Positions 44,060 to 54,896 are shown, counted from the stretch's first letter. The stretch is 64,000 nucleotides of DNA from Dryobates pubescens (GCF_014839835.1 NC_071646.1:1922001-1986000), one strand, 5' to 3'. Numbers and translations are program-made. The notes: generated by a model not told the origin, from the sequence alone.

Positions 44060-44520
44060 TCAGAAGGTGAATGCATGCCAGCGACCGCAGGAGTCGAACG
44101 AGGCAGAAGAACCACCGCGGGGCTGCTCGCTGAGCAGCGCTTCAGCGAATGGAAGCTGCCTCGGAGCATCGCCAGCCGAAGTGGATGGCTCGGCAGATAG
44201 CAGGGGAAAACAAAACAGCCTCCAGACCTTGGGGAAGTCCTTCAAATCACCAGAGATTAGGTTAAAACAAAGCCTGGCTGCCTGTGGTCTCCTCTGCCAC
44301 GGCTGCCTCCTGAATGTTAAGAGGCGCTCGGCCTCTCTTCCCGCTCTCGCCCAGCCTTTTCTCGTCCTGCTGCTAAAGAGACTACTTCAAAGTGATTTAT
44401 TGCCCAAGTCAGTGAGCAGTGCACAATAAACGGCGTTTTGCCTCTGGGCCACCTCTAATCGCAGCAGCTCAGCCTCATCTGCATGCAAGGAAACCGCTGC
44501 TAGAGTCAACATCCCTCTTC
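44060..44520. promoter_or_regulatory. CpG-containing unique island, possible conserved element
   Basis: CR1-free, with scattered CpG and balanced composition unlike its surroundings, and long non-repetitive motifs. A plus-strand AATAAA at 44425-44430 and a CATGCAAGG are present. No splice-consistent reading frame was found. Confidence 0.25.
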
Positions 44521-44664
44521 TGGTAACGCTCCAAAGCTTCCCTCGGCACCACAGCTCCACTCTGCTGGCTGCCCCGGGCAGAAGTGCCCTGTGGAGGTTC
44601 TGCCACCGCCTTCAGCAGCGGGCAGCAGGCTCCATTTAGCGAGGCTGAAGCCTCAATTCTGTGC

Positions 44665-44935
44665 TTCAGAGGTTTCAGTGGGGCCCAGACACAGGGCAAG
44701 GGGCAGTGGGCACCAAGTGGAGCTCAGCAAGTTCCACCTGAACACCAGGAGGGACTTCTTTGCTTTGAGGGTGGTGGAGCCCTAGAGCAGGCTGCCCAAA
44801 GCGGTGGTGGAGTCTCCACCTCTGGAGACATTCAAAACCCAACCAGATGCCAACCTGTGGAGCCTGCTGGGGGTGCCCCTGCCCTGGCAGTGGGTCCCAG
44901 AGGTCTCTTCCAGCCCCTACCATTCTGGGAGCAGA
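44665..44935 (+). mobile_element. CR1 3' fragment, sense
   Basis: GGGCAGTGGGCACCAAGTGG, TTGAGGGTGGTGGAGCCCTA, GCAGGCTGCCCAAAGCGGTG, GGTCTCTTCCAGCCCCTACC. Confidence 0.85.
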
Positions 44936-44939
44936 TCAC

Positions 44940-45288
44940 AAACATTGAACATGTGCTGGGGGTGGGGGAATAAAAGCTCCACTCAGAACCCTCCATCCCT
45001 CCCTGGTTTGAGATGGGCTGGGGCTGAATTGTAAATGCCGAGTGGCCTTGATCCTACAGCTACATCAAAAGGTTCTCCAGAGTGCTGTGTTCAAAAGGCA
45101 GCACCGTGCTCCCTGAGATAACCATCTTCTAGGTTACAGCTATGCTGAGGAGGAAGTGAAATGCCTGGAGGGGGAACATCTGCTTTCCCTGCCAGAATTC
45201 CTCTGCTATGAGCAGGCTGATTTGCTCAGGGGTGACTCAGGATCCTTATCCTCCACTGTGAAGTGCATCAGCAGATAAGATGCAAGAT
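44940..45288. other. Intergenic, no feature recognised
   Basis: Short unique stretch between two CR1 copies. Confidence 0.4.
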
Positions 45289-45289
45289 G

Positions 45290-45688
45290 TCTAAGCTTCA
45301 GGGCTGTTTAGAAGGGCTTGCAAGTGATAGGCTGAGGGGCAATGGTTTGCAAACTGGAGCAAGGGAGATTTGGGGTTGGACAGCAGGAGGAAGTTCTGCA
45401 CCATGATGGGGGTGGGGGTGAAATGACTGGAGCAGGCTGCCCAGGGATGTGGTTGAGGCCCCATCCCTGAAATCATTCCAGCTCAGACTGGATGTGGCCA
45501 TGGGCAGCCTGATCCAGTTGGGGCTCTGACTGCAGGGGGGTTAGACAAGATGACCTCTGGGGGTCCCTTCCAACCCAGTGCAATCCAGGAATCTGTTGAG
45601 ACCAAGAGCCCAAGGGGTGAGGAATCTGTTTAGACCAAGAGCCCAAGGGGTGAGGAATCTGTTTAGACCAAGAGCCCAAGGGATGAGC
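45290..45688 (+). mobile_element. CR1 3' fragment followed by a 33-bp minisatellite
   Basis: CR1 sense from about 45290 (GATAGGCTGAGGGGCAATGG) to 45585 (GGGTCCCTTCCAACCCAGTG). At its end AATCTGTT...CCAAGAGCCC units start at 45590, 45623 and 45656, exactly 33 bases apart. Confidence 0.88.
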
Positions 45689-45689
45689 A

Positions 45690-46164
45690 TTAGCAAGTGA
45701 AAGGAGGAGGTTCTGTGACTCATGGCATCATCTGGATGAGGCACTGCTCTGGGGGTTGCTCCTTGGGAGAGTTTTGAGCCCAGGGGAAGCACGGGGAGGT
45801 GCCTAGGTTAAACTAACAACCACAGTACCCTGCTCTTGCAAACAGCCTCCAGCCTGCCCTGGGCACTGCTGCCAGCTGAGCTCTCTGGTTCCTGTGTCTG
45901 GGCTGTGAGCGAATCATCCTCAGGCTGCATTTGTTCTACCTGTTAACATTTCAAGACAGACTCATTGGTGCAGGCTGTGGGCAGGGAATTCAAGGCTCTC
46001 AAGTCACCACCGGGTCCCTGAGTGTCACACAGCACAGAGCCTGCTCTCACCAGTGGCACTGATTTAAGCAAGGAGCTCCCTGCAGCGTTTCCATCGGGGA
46101 GAAGTCCTCAGGAGAAGGCTGCAGGGGGAATCTTACTGCAGCTTCCCAGGGCTGCCAACAAGGC
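45690..46164. other. Intergenic, no feature recognised
   Basis: Unique sequence, nothing identified. Confidence 0.4.
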
Positions 46165-46500
46165 CTAGAAGAATTATGGGGCCAGACTTTTGAGCAGGGC
46201 CTGGATTGATATCCCAGGATTGCCCCAGCCCGGGTGCAGGACCCTGCATTTCACCTTGTTGGACCTTGTGGGCTCCTCCTCAGGCTGCCCAGGGCCCTCT
46301 GGATGGCACCCATCCCACCCTCCAGTCTTAGCAGCTGCACCACTCAGCTTTGGTGCTAGCTGCAGGCGTGCTGAGGGTGCCTCAGTCTCACTGCCCATAA
46401 GATGCACTGCTCCCAGCACAGAGCCTGGAGGAGGCCCCCCCTTGTCACCCATCTCCACCTGGGCACCCAGCCACTGACCACCACCCTCTGGATGCAAGCA
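46165..46500 (-). mobile_element. CR1 ORF2 fragment, antisense, old
   Basis: The reversed reading gives TRSNKVKCRVLHPGWGNPG, matching the CR1 ORF2 segment NKAKCKVLHLGRGNP that follows the reverse transcriptase core. Diverged and truncated at both ends, so among the older copies. Confidence 0.7.
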
Positions 46501-46879
46501 TCCAACTAATTCCTTAATGAACCGAGGCTGGAAAGCCAGCTCAGGAAGTTTGCTTCGACAGCAAGCAGCGAGGGAGCCCCAAATCAAGATCACTTCCTCC
46601 GCTGAAGAGCTTGCTAAGTGGCACAGGCACAACAAAAGCAGCGTGGAAGGAGGACAGATACTTCCCTTCACTATTATCTCAGCATGGCTGTGATCTGCAA
46701 AGCACAGCCGAAGGTTCAGGTGGGGATCAGGCGCTTCCAGGTGCAAAGGCTACAAAGAGAAAACAGCCAAGGTGGACTGAGGAGACGCCGAGGACTTGCC
46801 CTCCCCCATCGCAGCTCAATAGGTTTGCTAATGGCACCACACAAAAAGGAAGCAGCAGCACTTCAGCCAGCCGCGGAGG

Positions 46880-47060
46880 AACCGAGTTTAAGAGCTGAAG
46901 GCAGTGGAAGGCAAGGCCACAAAGGGATGCTGTAATTAAACTGATTGGAGGTAATTGCTGCGTTTGTCATCAGCTAATACAAAGCACATCAGTTGACATC
47001 AACTTGCAATTTCCTTCGTTCGAGCTGCAGGGACATCAAATATTCATGCAGGAGGAGAGG
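46880..47060. promoter_or_regulatory. TAAT-rich candidate enhancer
   Basis: TAATTAAA at 46933-46940, GATTGG, TAATTGC at about 46952, CTAATAC at about 46974, and AAATATTCATGCAG near 47037, within CR1-free DNA. Looks like a homeodomain/POU-rich conserved element. Confidence 0.35.
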
Positions 47061-47217
47061 ACTTACTTCAGCACAGCCACAGGCACAGGCTGGTCTCAAG
47101 TCTTTTGTTCTTAAGGTTACTGTTTTGTTTCTCTCTAAATGAGGAGGAGAAGAGGAGAATTAAACAGAAAAGAGAAAGAAGGGGGCTTGAAAACACAAAC
47201 AAAGCAGCCTGCAGCCC

Positions 47218-47352
47218 CTCTGCCAAGGGGCAGGAGCTGCCCCTGCCACCCCTCTGCCAAAGGGGCCAGGAGCTGCCCCTGCCACCCCTCTGCCAAAGGG
47301 GCCAGGAGCTGCCCCTGCCACCCCTCTGCCAAGGGGCCAGGAGCTGCTCCTT
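47218..47352. repeat. 34-36-bp minisatellite, 4 copies
   Basis: CTCTGCCAAAGGGGCCAGGA units begin at 47218, 47252, 47288 and 47324. Confidence 0.95.
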
Positions 47353-47444
47353 TATAAAGGGCACAGTTCAGGCCACCTCTACAAACTGTTCTGCTTTAGT
47401 TCTCCTCCTGTGCATTCCCCTGGAGCATCCCTTGCTTGCAGGTC

Positions 47445-47515
47445 ACAGAATCATAGAATCAATAAGGTTGGAAAAGACCTCAAAGATCATCAAGTCCAAG
47501 CTGTCACCCCAGATG
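47445..47515 (-). mobile_element. CR1 3'-end remnant, antisense
   Basis: CACAGAATCATAGAATCAAT, AGGTTGGAAAAGACCTCAAA, ending at GCTGTCACCC. Confidence 0.85.
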
Positions 47516-47708
47516 TTGGTTTGCCTGCCCCTTGAGCTGGTTTCCCACCAACCCAAGCAGCACCCAAGCAGGCCCCTACATAAGGGTGGCTCCAGAAACC
47601 CCCAAGGGGCTGCAAACAGCAGCCAGCAGCAAGAGCTGAGGGGCAGAACACATCTGAGCCTCTGAGCTGCAGAGGTGGTTAAGAATCCATTCATCTGCTG
47701 GGAGGGGG

Positions 47709-48320
47709 GGAATGGAATGGAATGGAATGGAATGGAATGGAATGGAATGGAATGGAATGGAATGGAATGGAATGGAAAAGACCTCTGAGATCATCCAGTC
47801 CAACCTCTCAGCCAACCCCATCTGATCAACTCAACCATGGCACCAAGCAGCCCATCCAGGCTCTTCCTAAACACCTCCAGGGATGGGGACTCCATCACTT
47901 CCCTGGGCAGCACATCCCAAGGGCCAATCTCTCTCTCTGGGAAGAATTTCTTCCTCACCTCCAGCCTGAACCTCTCCTGGCACAGCTTGAGACTGTGTCC
48001 TCTTGTTCTGCTGCTGCTTGCCTGGGAGAAGAGACCAACCCCTTACCTGGCTCCAACCTCCCTTCAGGGAGTTGGAGAGAGCAAGAAGGTCTCCCCTGAG
48101 CCTCCTCTTCTGCAGGCTAAGCAACCCCAGCTCCCTCAGCCTCTCCTCCCAGGGCTGTGCTCCAGATCCCTCCCCAGCTTTGTTGCCCTTCTCTGGACAC
48201 CTTCCAGCAGCTCAACCTCTTTCCTGACCTGAGGAGCCCAGGACTGGACACAGGGCTCCAGGTGTGGCCTGAGCAGTGCTGAGCACAGGGGCAGAATGAC
48301 TTCACGCCCCAAGGAGCGGT
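47709..48320 (-). mobile_element. CR1 LINE fragment with (GGAAT)n tail, antisense
   Basis: (GGAAT)n occupies 47709-47776 at the element's 3' end. Then AAAAGACCTCTGAGATCATC, the GGGATGGGGACTCC block, the ORF2 tail reversed, and GACACAGGGCTCCAGGTGTG to about 48320. Confidence 0.93.
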
Positions 48321-48838
48321 GAGTAAGTCCTTTATCCAACCCCACAGCTCCAGCCAGTAAATCATCTTTTCCCTTGAAATCATTTCCCCTCCCTGCACAA
48401 AGAAGCTGTGTTTGAACCAGCCCTGCTTTTGTTATGACAGCTGCTCCACTCTCAGATTAGACCAAGGCACAGCTGGTGGCTCTGTGGGGGGTTTTTTTTT
48501 AGCTGCTTTTTCTTTTCCCTTCCCCCTCCCCCCTTCACAACATGTCTAAACCACTCAGGATTTGGGGGAATTACTTACTTTTTATCCTCCCCCCCCTTCC
48601 TTTTAAAACCAGCCACCAAAAATCACCCCAGCAAGCTAATTGCTTACAACAAAGCTGGAGCATTCATGGCAGGCTGGAGAAGGAATGGAGGAGTTTGGGT
48701 TCATCTCTCTCTCTTTTCTCTTTGTTTGAAGAGGACTTCAAAAGAACAGGACAAGAAAAATGGTCCTCAGCTTTTAGTGCTGAGGAGCTCCACCCTCCCT
48801 TGGTGGTGCATGGTGCCACATGGTGGGGGGAAGGGTGC
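48321..48838. other. Intergenic, T-rich sequence
   Basis: AT-rich for this window, with T and C runs near 48490-48600. It lies between two oppositely oriented CR1 copies. No gene seen. Confidence 0.4.
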
Positions 48839-48839
48839 C

Positions 48840-49830
48840 ACAGCCAGCTGGAACCCAGGCACTAGGTGGTGTCCCCCAGGGCTCAGTGCTGGGCCCCATG
48901 CTCTTTAGGATCTTCATTGATGATCTGGATGAGGACATGGAGTCCATCAGCAGTAAGTGTGCAGATGACAGCAAGCTGGGGGCAGGAGTTGATCTGTTAG
49001 AGGGTTAGGAGAGCTCTGCAGAGGGACCTTGCCAGGCTGGGCAGATGGGCAGAGGCCAAGGGCAGGACACTGAACACATCCAAGTACCAGGTTCTACACA
49101 TTGGCCACAGCAACCCCAGGCAGTGCTACAGGCTGGGGGCAGAGTGGCTGAGAGGGACCTGGTTGACAGCAGCTGAACATGAGCCAGCAGGGTGCCCAGG
49201 GGGGCAAGAAGGCCAAGGGCATCCTGGCCTGCATCAGGAACAATGTGGCCAGCAGGAGCAGGGAGGTCATTGTGCCCTGTGCTCAGCACTGCTGAGGCCA
49301 CACCTGGAGTCCTGTGTCCAGTTCTGGGCTCCTCAAGTTAGGAAAGAGGTTGAGCTGCTGGAAGGTGTCCAGCAAAGGGCAGCAAAGCTGGGGAGGGGTC
49401 TGGAGCACAGCCCTGTGAGGAGAGGCTGAGGGAGCTGGGGTTGCTTAGCCTGCAGAAGAGGAGGCTCAGGGGAGACCTTATTGCTGTCTCCAACTCCCTG
49501 AAGGGAGGTTGTAGCCAGGTGGGGGTTGGTCTCTTCTCCCAGGTGCCCAGCAGCAGAACAAGAGGACACAGCCTCAAGCTGTGCCAGGGGAGCTGTGACT
49601 GGATGTTAGGAAGAAATCCTTCATAGAGAGATTGGCCCTGGGGATGTGCTGCCCAGGGAGGTGGTGGAGTCCCCATCCCTGGAGGTGTTTAGGAAGAGCC
49701 TGGATGGGCCTGGATGGGCTGCTTGGTGCCATGGTTGAGTTGCTCAGATGGTGCTGGGTGAGAGGTTGGACTTGATGATCTCAAAGGTCTCTTCCAACCT
49801 GGTTTATTCTATTCTATTTTCCCCCCCTCC
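48840..49830 (+). mobile_element. Longest CR1 copy in the window, with a reverse transcriptase fragment
   Basis: About 1 kb in sense. [20 protein letters not shown] followed by [10 protein letters not shown] is the RT region of CR1 ORF2, with the catalytic A/YADD motif present as CADD. The rest of ORF2 follows in broken frames ([32 protein letters not shown]), then the 3' UTR and GGTTGGACTTGATGATCTC, ending in TTTATTCTATTCTATTTT. Everything upstream of the RT palm is missing and the frame is disrupted, so it is dead. Confidence 0.93.
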
Positions 49831-49989
49831 AAAAAAACCCCACAAAACCTTTTGGAGACTGAAAAACCACAGAATGGTCTACTTGAGTAAAAAGTCAAAC
49901 CCCCTTTTAAGCTCAGATTATTCTCCCACCCCCCCCCTTTCCCCAGACTATTTTTGACCTCTGCAACGGTTCCCACGCTTCTTATTCCT

Positions 49990-50130
49990 CATTCTGACTC
50001 CTGGAGCTGTTCTTCCAAAGCAGTTCTGCAGGAGGATTTTTTTCCCCTTTCCTATCTGTCTTCTCTTTCCATAAGCTTCATTTAAGTTCCTTCTTTCAGT
50101 GGTGGAGGTATTGCATTTGGAGAGGGCAGC
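49990..50130 (-). CDS. Possible internal exon (LEMD1-like basic segment), tentative
   Basis: The minus-strand acceptor GTGTGTGCTTCTCCCAG (exon from 50130) opens a Lys/Arg-rich frame: NTSTTERRNLNEAYG, GKGKK, and GRTAPGVRM. Human LEMD1, as I recall it, has STTKRK, a Tyr, SKGRR and APSTR in the same order. The only donors available (for example AGAG|GTCAAA) are weak and leave phase 1, whereas the exon at 41260 expects phase 2, so a direct junction does not work. Composition bias alone could give this resemblance. Confidence 0.2.
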
Positions 50131-50184
50131 CTGGGAGAAGCACACACACAGGAGTTAAGGACACTCAAGCACCTCACTACAAAC

Positions 50185-50660
50185 GAGTGAGGCCAGGGTT
50201 GGAAGAGACCTCAAGGCTCAGCCAGTTCCAACCCCCCTGCCATGGCCAGGGACACCTCACACCACAGCAGGTTGCTCACAGCCACCTCCAGCCTGGCTGC
50301 AAACACCTCCAGGGCTGAGGCTTCCACCACCTCCCTGGGCAACCTGTGCCAGGCTCTCACCACCCTCATAGGGAACAACTTCTTCCTCACATCCAATGTG
50401 AATCTCCCTACTTCTAGTTTTGCTCCATCCCTCCAAGTCCTGTCCCTCCCTGACACCCTCAAGAGTCCCTCCCCAGCTTTCTTGGAGCCCCTTTCAGATC
50501 CTGGAAGGCCACAATGAGGTCTCCTCAGAGCCTTCCCCTCTCCAGACTGAACAACCCCAGCTCCCTCAATCTGTCTCCATAGGAGAGGAGCTCCAGCCCC
50601 CTGCTCATCCTGACTGCAAGGCTTCCTCTAGGCTGGGCTCAAGGCAGCAGCAAGCAGTCC
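50185..50660 (-). mobile_element. CR1 LINE fragment, antisense
   Basis: GGGTTGGAAGAGACCTCAAG, CTCAGCCAGTTCCAACCCCC, GCTGAGGCTTCCACCACCTC, then the reversed ORF2 tail to about 50600 and CTTCCTCTAGGCTGGGCTC. The last stretch is shared with the copy at 22600. Confidence 0.92.
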
Positions 50661-51180
50661 CTAGGACTCAGCTCTTTGAGGACAGCAAAACCCCAAGGGT
50701 GGCACCCCCCAGGTTGCCCTGGAAAGGACAGAGGTGGCCCAGTGCCCACCTCATGGCCCTCATCACCACTAGCCACTCCTTGTGTCATCATCCTTGGCGG
50801 TCCCCTTCAGATACTGGCAGTCCACTTTGACAGCAAAAGGGAGGGGGGAAAGACAGATAACAAGACACAGAGCCCACAGATCAGAGCCCAGCTTTGCTGG
50901 GGCTGTGTGGATGCAGGAGGGGCACCTCCAGCAATGCTCCTCCAGCCCATTTCCAGATATATGGCATGGACCAAATGAATCATTTCTAGCACAGGAATAT
51001 TGTGCATGACTGCATGCAACAGCTGCTCCTTCACACAGGGGTCTCTAGTGACCTGGTTTTCATGCTAACATTTGCCACCCTTCTTGGGGGAGGGGGGGGG
51101 AGAAAAAAGGCAAAACTCAACCCCCAGACATGAGACACTTTGATTTAAAGAGCAAAATTGCCTAAAGCCACAGCTCATTT
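50661..51180. other. Intergenic, no feature recognised
   Basis: Unique sequence, with no gene or RNA seen. Confidence 0.4.
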
Positions 51181-51425
51181 GCTTCCCCTGGCAGGGGCAG
51201 GAGCTCCAAGCTGCTCTGTAAAGCTCTCTGCTTCCCCTGGCAGGGGCAGGAGCTCCAAGCTGCTCTGTAAAGCTCTCTGCTTCCCCTGGCAGGGGCAGGA
51301 GCTCCAAGCTGCTCTGTAAAGCCCTTTGCTTCCCCTGGCAGGGGCAGGAGCTCCAAGCTGCTCTGTAAAGCTCTTTGCTTCCCCTGGCAGGGGCAGGAGC
51401 TCCAAGCTGCTCTTTAATGCCTTCC
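51181..51425. repeat. 49-bp minisatellite, 5 copies
   Basis: GCTTCCCCTGGCAGGGGCAG begins at 51181, 51230, 51279 and every 49 bases after. Units are nearly identical, so the expansion is recent. Confidence 0.96.
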
Positions 51426-51879
51426 TGGAACACTCCTCTTCCCTCACTCCACACCAGGAAAGTGAAGCAATTTGCAGCAAGAGGCAATGGAATGACCTCA
51501 GTGGCATTCACTGTTGTCTGTGTGGCTACTCCTGGGAGCCACAGACAGCTTCCTGCTCTGCCAGGACACCAAATCCAAGCCACAGGCAGAGACAAACATC
51601 CCCAGCAAACACTCTCATAAAAGGTGGCTTAGCAGGGTGAGGTTTTGCACAAACAGAGCCCCTTCAGCACCAGCCCTCCACTGGGGCCTCACCAAACAGT
51701 GGCTCTGTCCATCCCTCCCTCCCTCCCCCCCCCCGTTTTAATTTCTCATCATCTCCTAACAGCAGTCAGGAGGAAAGCTGAGGAGCAGCCCAGGAAAGGC
51801 TGGCAGCAAGCCCTGCATCCCAGTGGTGAAGGTGTTTCAGCCCCTGGCACCAGTCTAGGGAGCTCCATTTATCATCTCC

Positions 51880-52015
51880 AGAGCCCACTTAGAGCAGCAT
51901 TTCAGTACCTGCAGGGCACCTACAGGAAGGCTGTGGAGGGACTGTGGGGACAGGGCAAGAGGCAATGGTTTGAAACCGGAGCAGGATGCCAGGAGGATGT
52001 CCTGGAGGTGAATCT
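51880..52015 (+). mobile_element. CR1 remnant, sense
   Basis: AGAGCAGCATTTCAGTACCT, AGGAAGGCTGTGGAGGGAC and GGGCAAGAGGCAATGGTTTG match the CR1 ORF2 end and 3' UTR start. Terminal region absent. Confidence 0.7.
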
Positions 52016-52429
52016 GTGAACCTCAGGTCCAAGTGCTCACAAGGAGCTTGCCCTGAGACTGAGGCAAGCCCAGAGTGACCACCACAGCCCCAAGGGCCTG
52101 CAGACCCCAGCTGTGCCCAGCCCAGCTCACAGGTCAGGACCTTCACCCCCAACTGCAAGATTTCAGAGGAAACCACTCACCTCCCTCAGGGTCAGCTGGA
52201 GTCCTGAGTGCTACCTGGAGCAGCAGGAGGGGGTGCTGGAAGGGTGTCCCTTCCCTCACCCTGCTGCTCAGTGTTAGCAACCACTCTGATGTCACAATTC
52301 CCCATGACAACCAGCACTGAAGTGCATGGGAAAGGAATTCCCCTCAGGTGGGGAGAAGTCCTTCTCCTGGGAGAGTGGAAGTAAGAAAAGCCATCAGCAT
52401 CAGATGAGCTTAGGCAGAAAAGTCACCTC

Positions 52430-52850
52430 TCAGCTTACAGATTGCATTGGGTTGGAAGGGACCTCCCCAGAGCTCATCTTGTGCAACCCCCCTGCAGGCA
52501 GCAGGGACACCTCCAGCTAAAGCAGGCTGCCCAGGGCCACAGCAAGGCTGAGCCTGAATGTCTCCAGGCATGAGGCCTCAACCACATCCCTGGGCAACCT
52601 GTTCCAGTGTCTCACCACCCCTGTGGTGCAGAGCTTCCTCCTGATGTCCAACCTGAATCGACCCCGCACTGATCAGGTCCCCTCTGGGGGCTGCTCCTCT
52701 TCAGGCTCAACAGCCCCAGGGGCTCTCAGCCTTTCATCCCCCACGAGGGATGCTCCAGGCCCCTCAGCATCTTTGCAGCCTTCCATCCTGCTGTCACCTT
52801 CTGCATGGCTTTAACGCTGCCCACTGCAGGAAGCACTTTGAACACAGCCA
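52430..52850 (-). mobile_element. CR1 LINE fragment, antisense
   Basis: GATTGCATTGGGTTGGAAGG, GACACCTCCAGCTAAAGCAG, GGCCTCAACCACATCCCTGG, then the reversed ORF2 tail to about 52850. Confidence 0.88.
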
Positions 52851-53380
52851 GCCACGAGGTTATTTTCCTGCCCAGCCCTTTTCCCTTAATTAAAACAGTA
52901 TCAGTGAAGGCACCACGGGATAATAAAGGCTCCACTTCTATTTCTTTTGCAGTCTGGTGCCCCTTTCCCCCCCTTTTTCCCCCCCTCCCCCACATACAAA
53001 AGGTAAGCTTTGAAGCAACAGAAGCTCAAAGCCTCATTCCTGAGAGCTATTACAAAGCAATGAAGTTCAAAAGAAAGAGCCAGTCAAGACAAAAAGCCAT
53101 TTAATGAAAGGGAGCCAGACTGGAGGAGCTCAGGTGTACACAACTCATCGTCTGCTGAACAGGTTAAAGCAGTTAATGACCTCTGAGAAGCTTAATCCAG
53201 GCTGCCGATGAGACTCTGCCTTTATTGTGCCTCCCAAACCTGAAATGATTTTAAACAACCAAGCCTGAGTCAAAGCTGCAGCGATTTCTACCACCACAAA
53301 GGCAAGGGGGGGAGAGAAGTTACTCACAGAGAGCTATGTGTTAGGTCTTGTTCCAAGCAGGACCTTCTGAGCAGGAAGAA
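52851..53380. other. Intergenic, AT-richer unique sequence
   Basis: CR1-free with AT-rich runs (CCCTTAATTAAAACAG near 52880) and short open frames on both strands. No supported exon. Possibly conserved. Confidence 0.35.
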
Positions 53381-53382
53381 AG

Positions 53383-53475
53383 ACTCACAGAATCATTAAG
53401 GTTGGGAAAGAGCTCCAAGATCAAGTCCAACTGCCAGCCCAGCACCGCCATGCCCATTAAACCACGTCCCAAAGG
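53383..53475 (-). mobile_element. CR1 3'-end remnant, antisense
   Basis: ACTCACAGAATCATTAAGGT, GGAAAGAGCTCCAAGATCAA, GCACCGCCATGCCCATTAAA. Confidence 0.85.
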
Positions 53476-53674
53476 GCCAAGCCGTGCCCCAAAGTAAAGC
53501 AGCCAGAGCCACCCCTCACCCAAAGCAGCCCAGGACAAGCCTCCTAGCCCAGGACCAGCCCTGCTCCGGCCACTGCTGGTTTGGTTTCATTCAGAACCAG
53601 CTTGCTGCCTGTCCTTTTAGTCTCTTCCTGAGTCTGAAGGCTTGGAGTAGTGCAGGCAACAGCATTTGAGGCGT

Positions 53675-53745
53675 TAGGTATTAGGTTGGACTTGATGATC
53701 TCTGAGGTCTTTTCCAGCCTGGTTGATTCTGTGGTTTCAGTTACC
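53675..53745 (+). mobile_element. CR1 3'-end remnant, sense
   Basis: TTAGGTTGGACTTGATGATC, TCTGAGGTCTTTTCCAGCCT, GGTTGATTCTGTGG. Confidence 0.85.
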
Positions 53746-54034
53746 CTCTCCAAGCCTGGCAGCTGGTCTGAACACCCAAAACCACTCCTAAAACATCACT
53801 GCCAGAGGTGAGAAGCTCCCAGCTGATGCTGTCTGTCTGGATCCCCCCTTTGGCACCGCACCATCCCTCGGACCAAACGCCCCCCTGCCGGGTTAGGGGC
53901 ACCTCACATCCACACAAAGGAAAAACAGAACCCAGAGCAGGCTGCTGGAGCCCGGACCCCACTCAGCGGCTTCCTTCACCCCGCCGCGGCGGCAGCTCCC
54001 CGAGCACCGGCGCCCGGCAGCTTGCACCGGCCGC

Positions 54035-54038
54035 AAAA
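54035..54038 (-). terminator. Pol III terminator (TTTT) of tRNA-Trp
   Basis: A run of four T on the minus strand about 25 bases past the 3' end of the tRNA, preceded by a CCCCCGCGGGGG palindrome. Confidence 0.65.
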
Positions 54039-54062
54039 CGCAACCCCCGCGGGGGTTGGCCG

Positions 54063-54134
54063 TGACCCCGACGTGATTCGAACACGCAGCCTTCTGATCT
54101 GGAGTCAGACGCGCTACCGTTGCGCCACGAGGTC
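54063..54134 (-). tRNA. tRNA-Trp (anticodon CCA)
   Basis: 72-nt intronless gene. The acceptor stem GACCTCG pairs with CGGGGTC (one T-G wobble), and the discriminator base is A. The anticodon loop is CTCCAGA with CCA at 54102-54100, the T loop is TTCGAAT, and A-box- and B-box-like blocks are in place. All stems form and no mismatch suggests decay. CCA is not encoded, as expected for a nuclear gene. It sits in a small CpG-rich island, which is common for active tRNA genes. Confidence 0.96.
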
Positions 54135-54860
54135 CCGGTTGCGCCAAGCCTGGCCTGCCAGCAAGAACCTGCGCGCCGCTCCGCGCATGCGCTGCCCGAC
54201 CGCCTCCCCGGCCAGCCCCGACGGGCTTCGACAGGCCCCCGGAGCCCTCTGCCGCCCGGGGCCCTCCGTCGCTCGGGAGTCACAGGCCGGCAGGGCTTTC
54301 GTTTCCCCGGGGAGGGTCACCGCCGAACGGGGCCCTCCTCTCCCGGGGGTCACCGCTGAATGGGACTCTCGGTTCCCGGAGCCCTCAGCTGCTAAGACCC
54401 CACTCCTACTCCTCCTTAACCACCACCATCCCCGCCCTCTGTCCCCGCAGCTCCCCCGGTCCCGATGCCCGTAACAGCGGCGCAGCCCGCAGCCCTCCGC
54501 CCTACTCCCGCCCCACGGTTTTAAAGCCCCGTCGTGGGCTGTACCACCGCCTACAGAGGGGTTGCCCTGTACCATTTGGCATCGCCCACCTGCGGACCCC
54601 CGGCTTCACCCCCCCATCCCACTGCGGTGGTTTGCCCCGGCCCCGCCAGGGTTAAAGGGCCCCGGCCCCGTTACAATGCATCGAGCTGGGGTGGCAGCTG
54701 TAAAAGTGGGGGGCTCTTGGTGTTCCCCTGCCTCAGACCCACCACCACCTCCGGCTTCAATGTGTTAACAAAGTTCACAGGGTTGTGACTGCCCCCTGTG
54801 AGGGTCACCTTGGTCTGTATCCATGGGATTTGGGAGCTCATCCCAGCAGCTGCTTAATTA
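54135..54860. other. CpG-rich flank of the tRNA gene
   Basis: CpG-rich unique sequence upstream of the tRNA on its own strand. Several overlapping spurious frames; no other gene. Confidence 0.5.
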
Positions 54861-54872
54861 AACATTAACTGG

Positions 54873-54896
54873 AGCTGCTGCTGCTGCTGCTGCTGG
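54873..54896. repeat. (GCT)7 trinucleotide repeat
   Basis: GCTGCTGCTGCTGCTGCTGC run. Confidence 0.9.
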
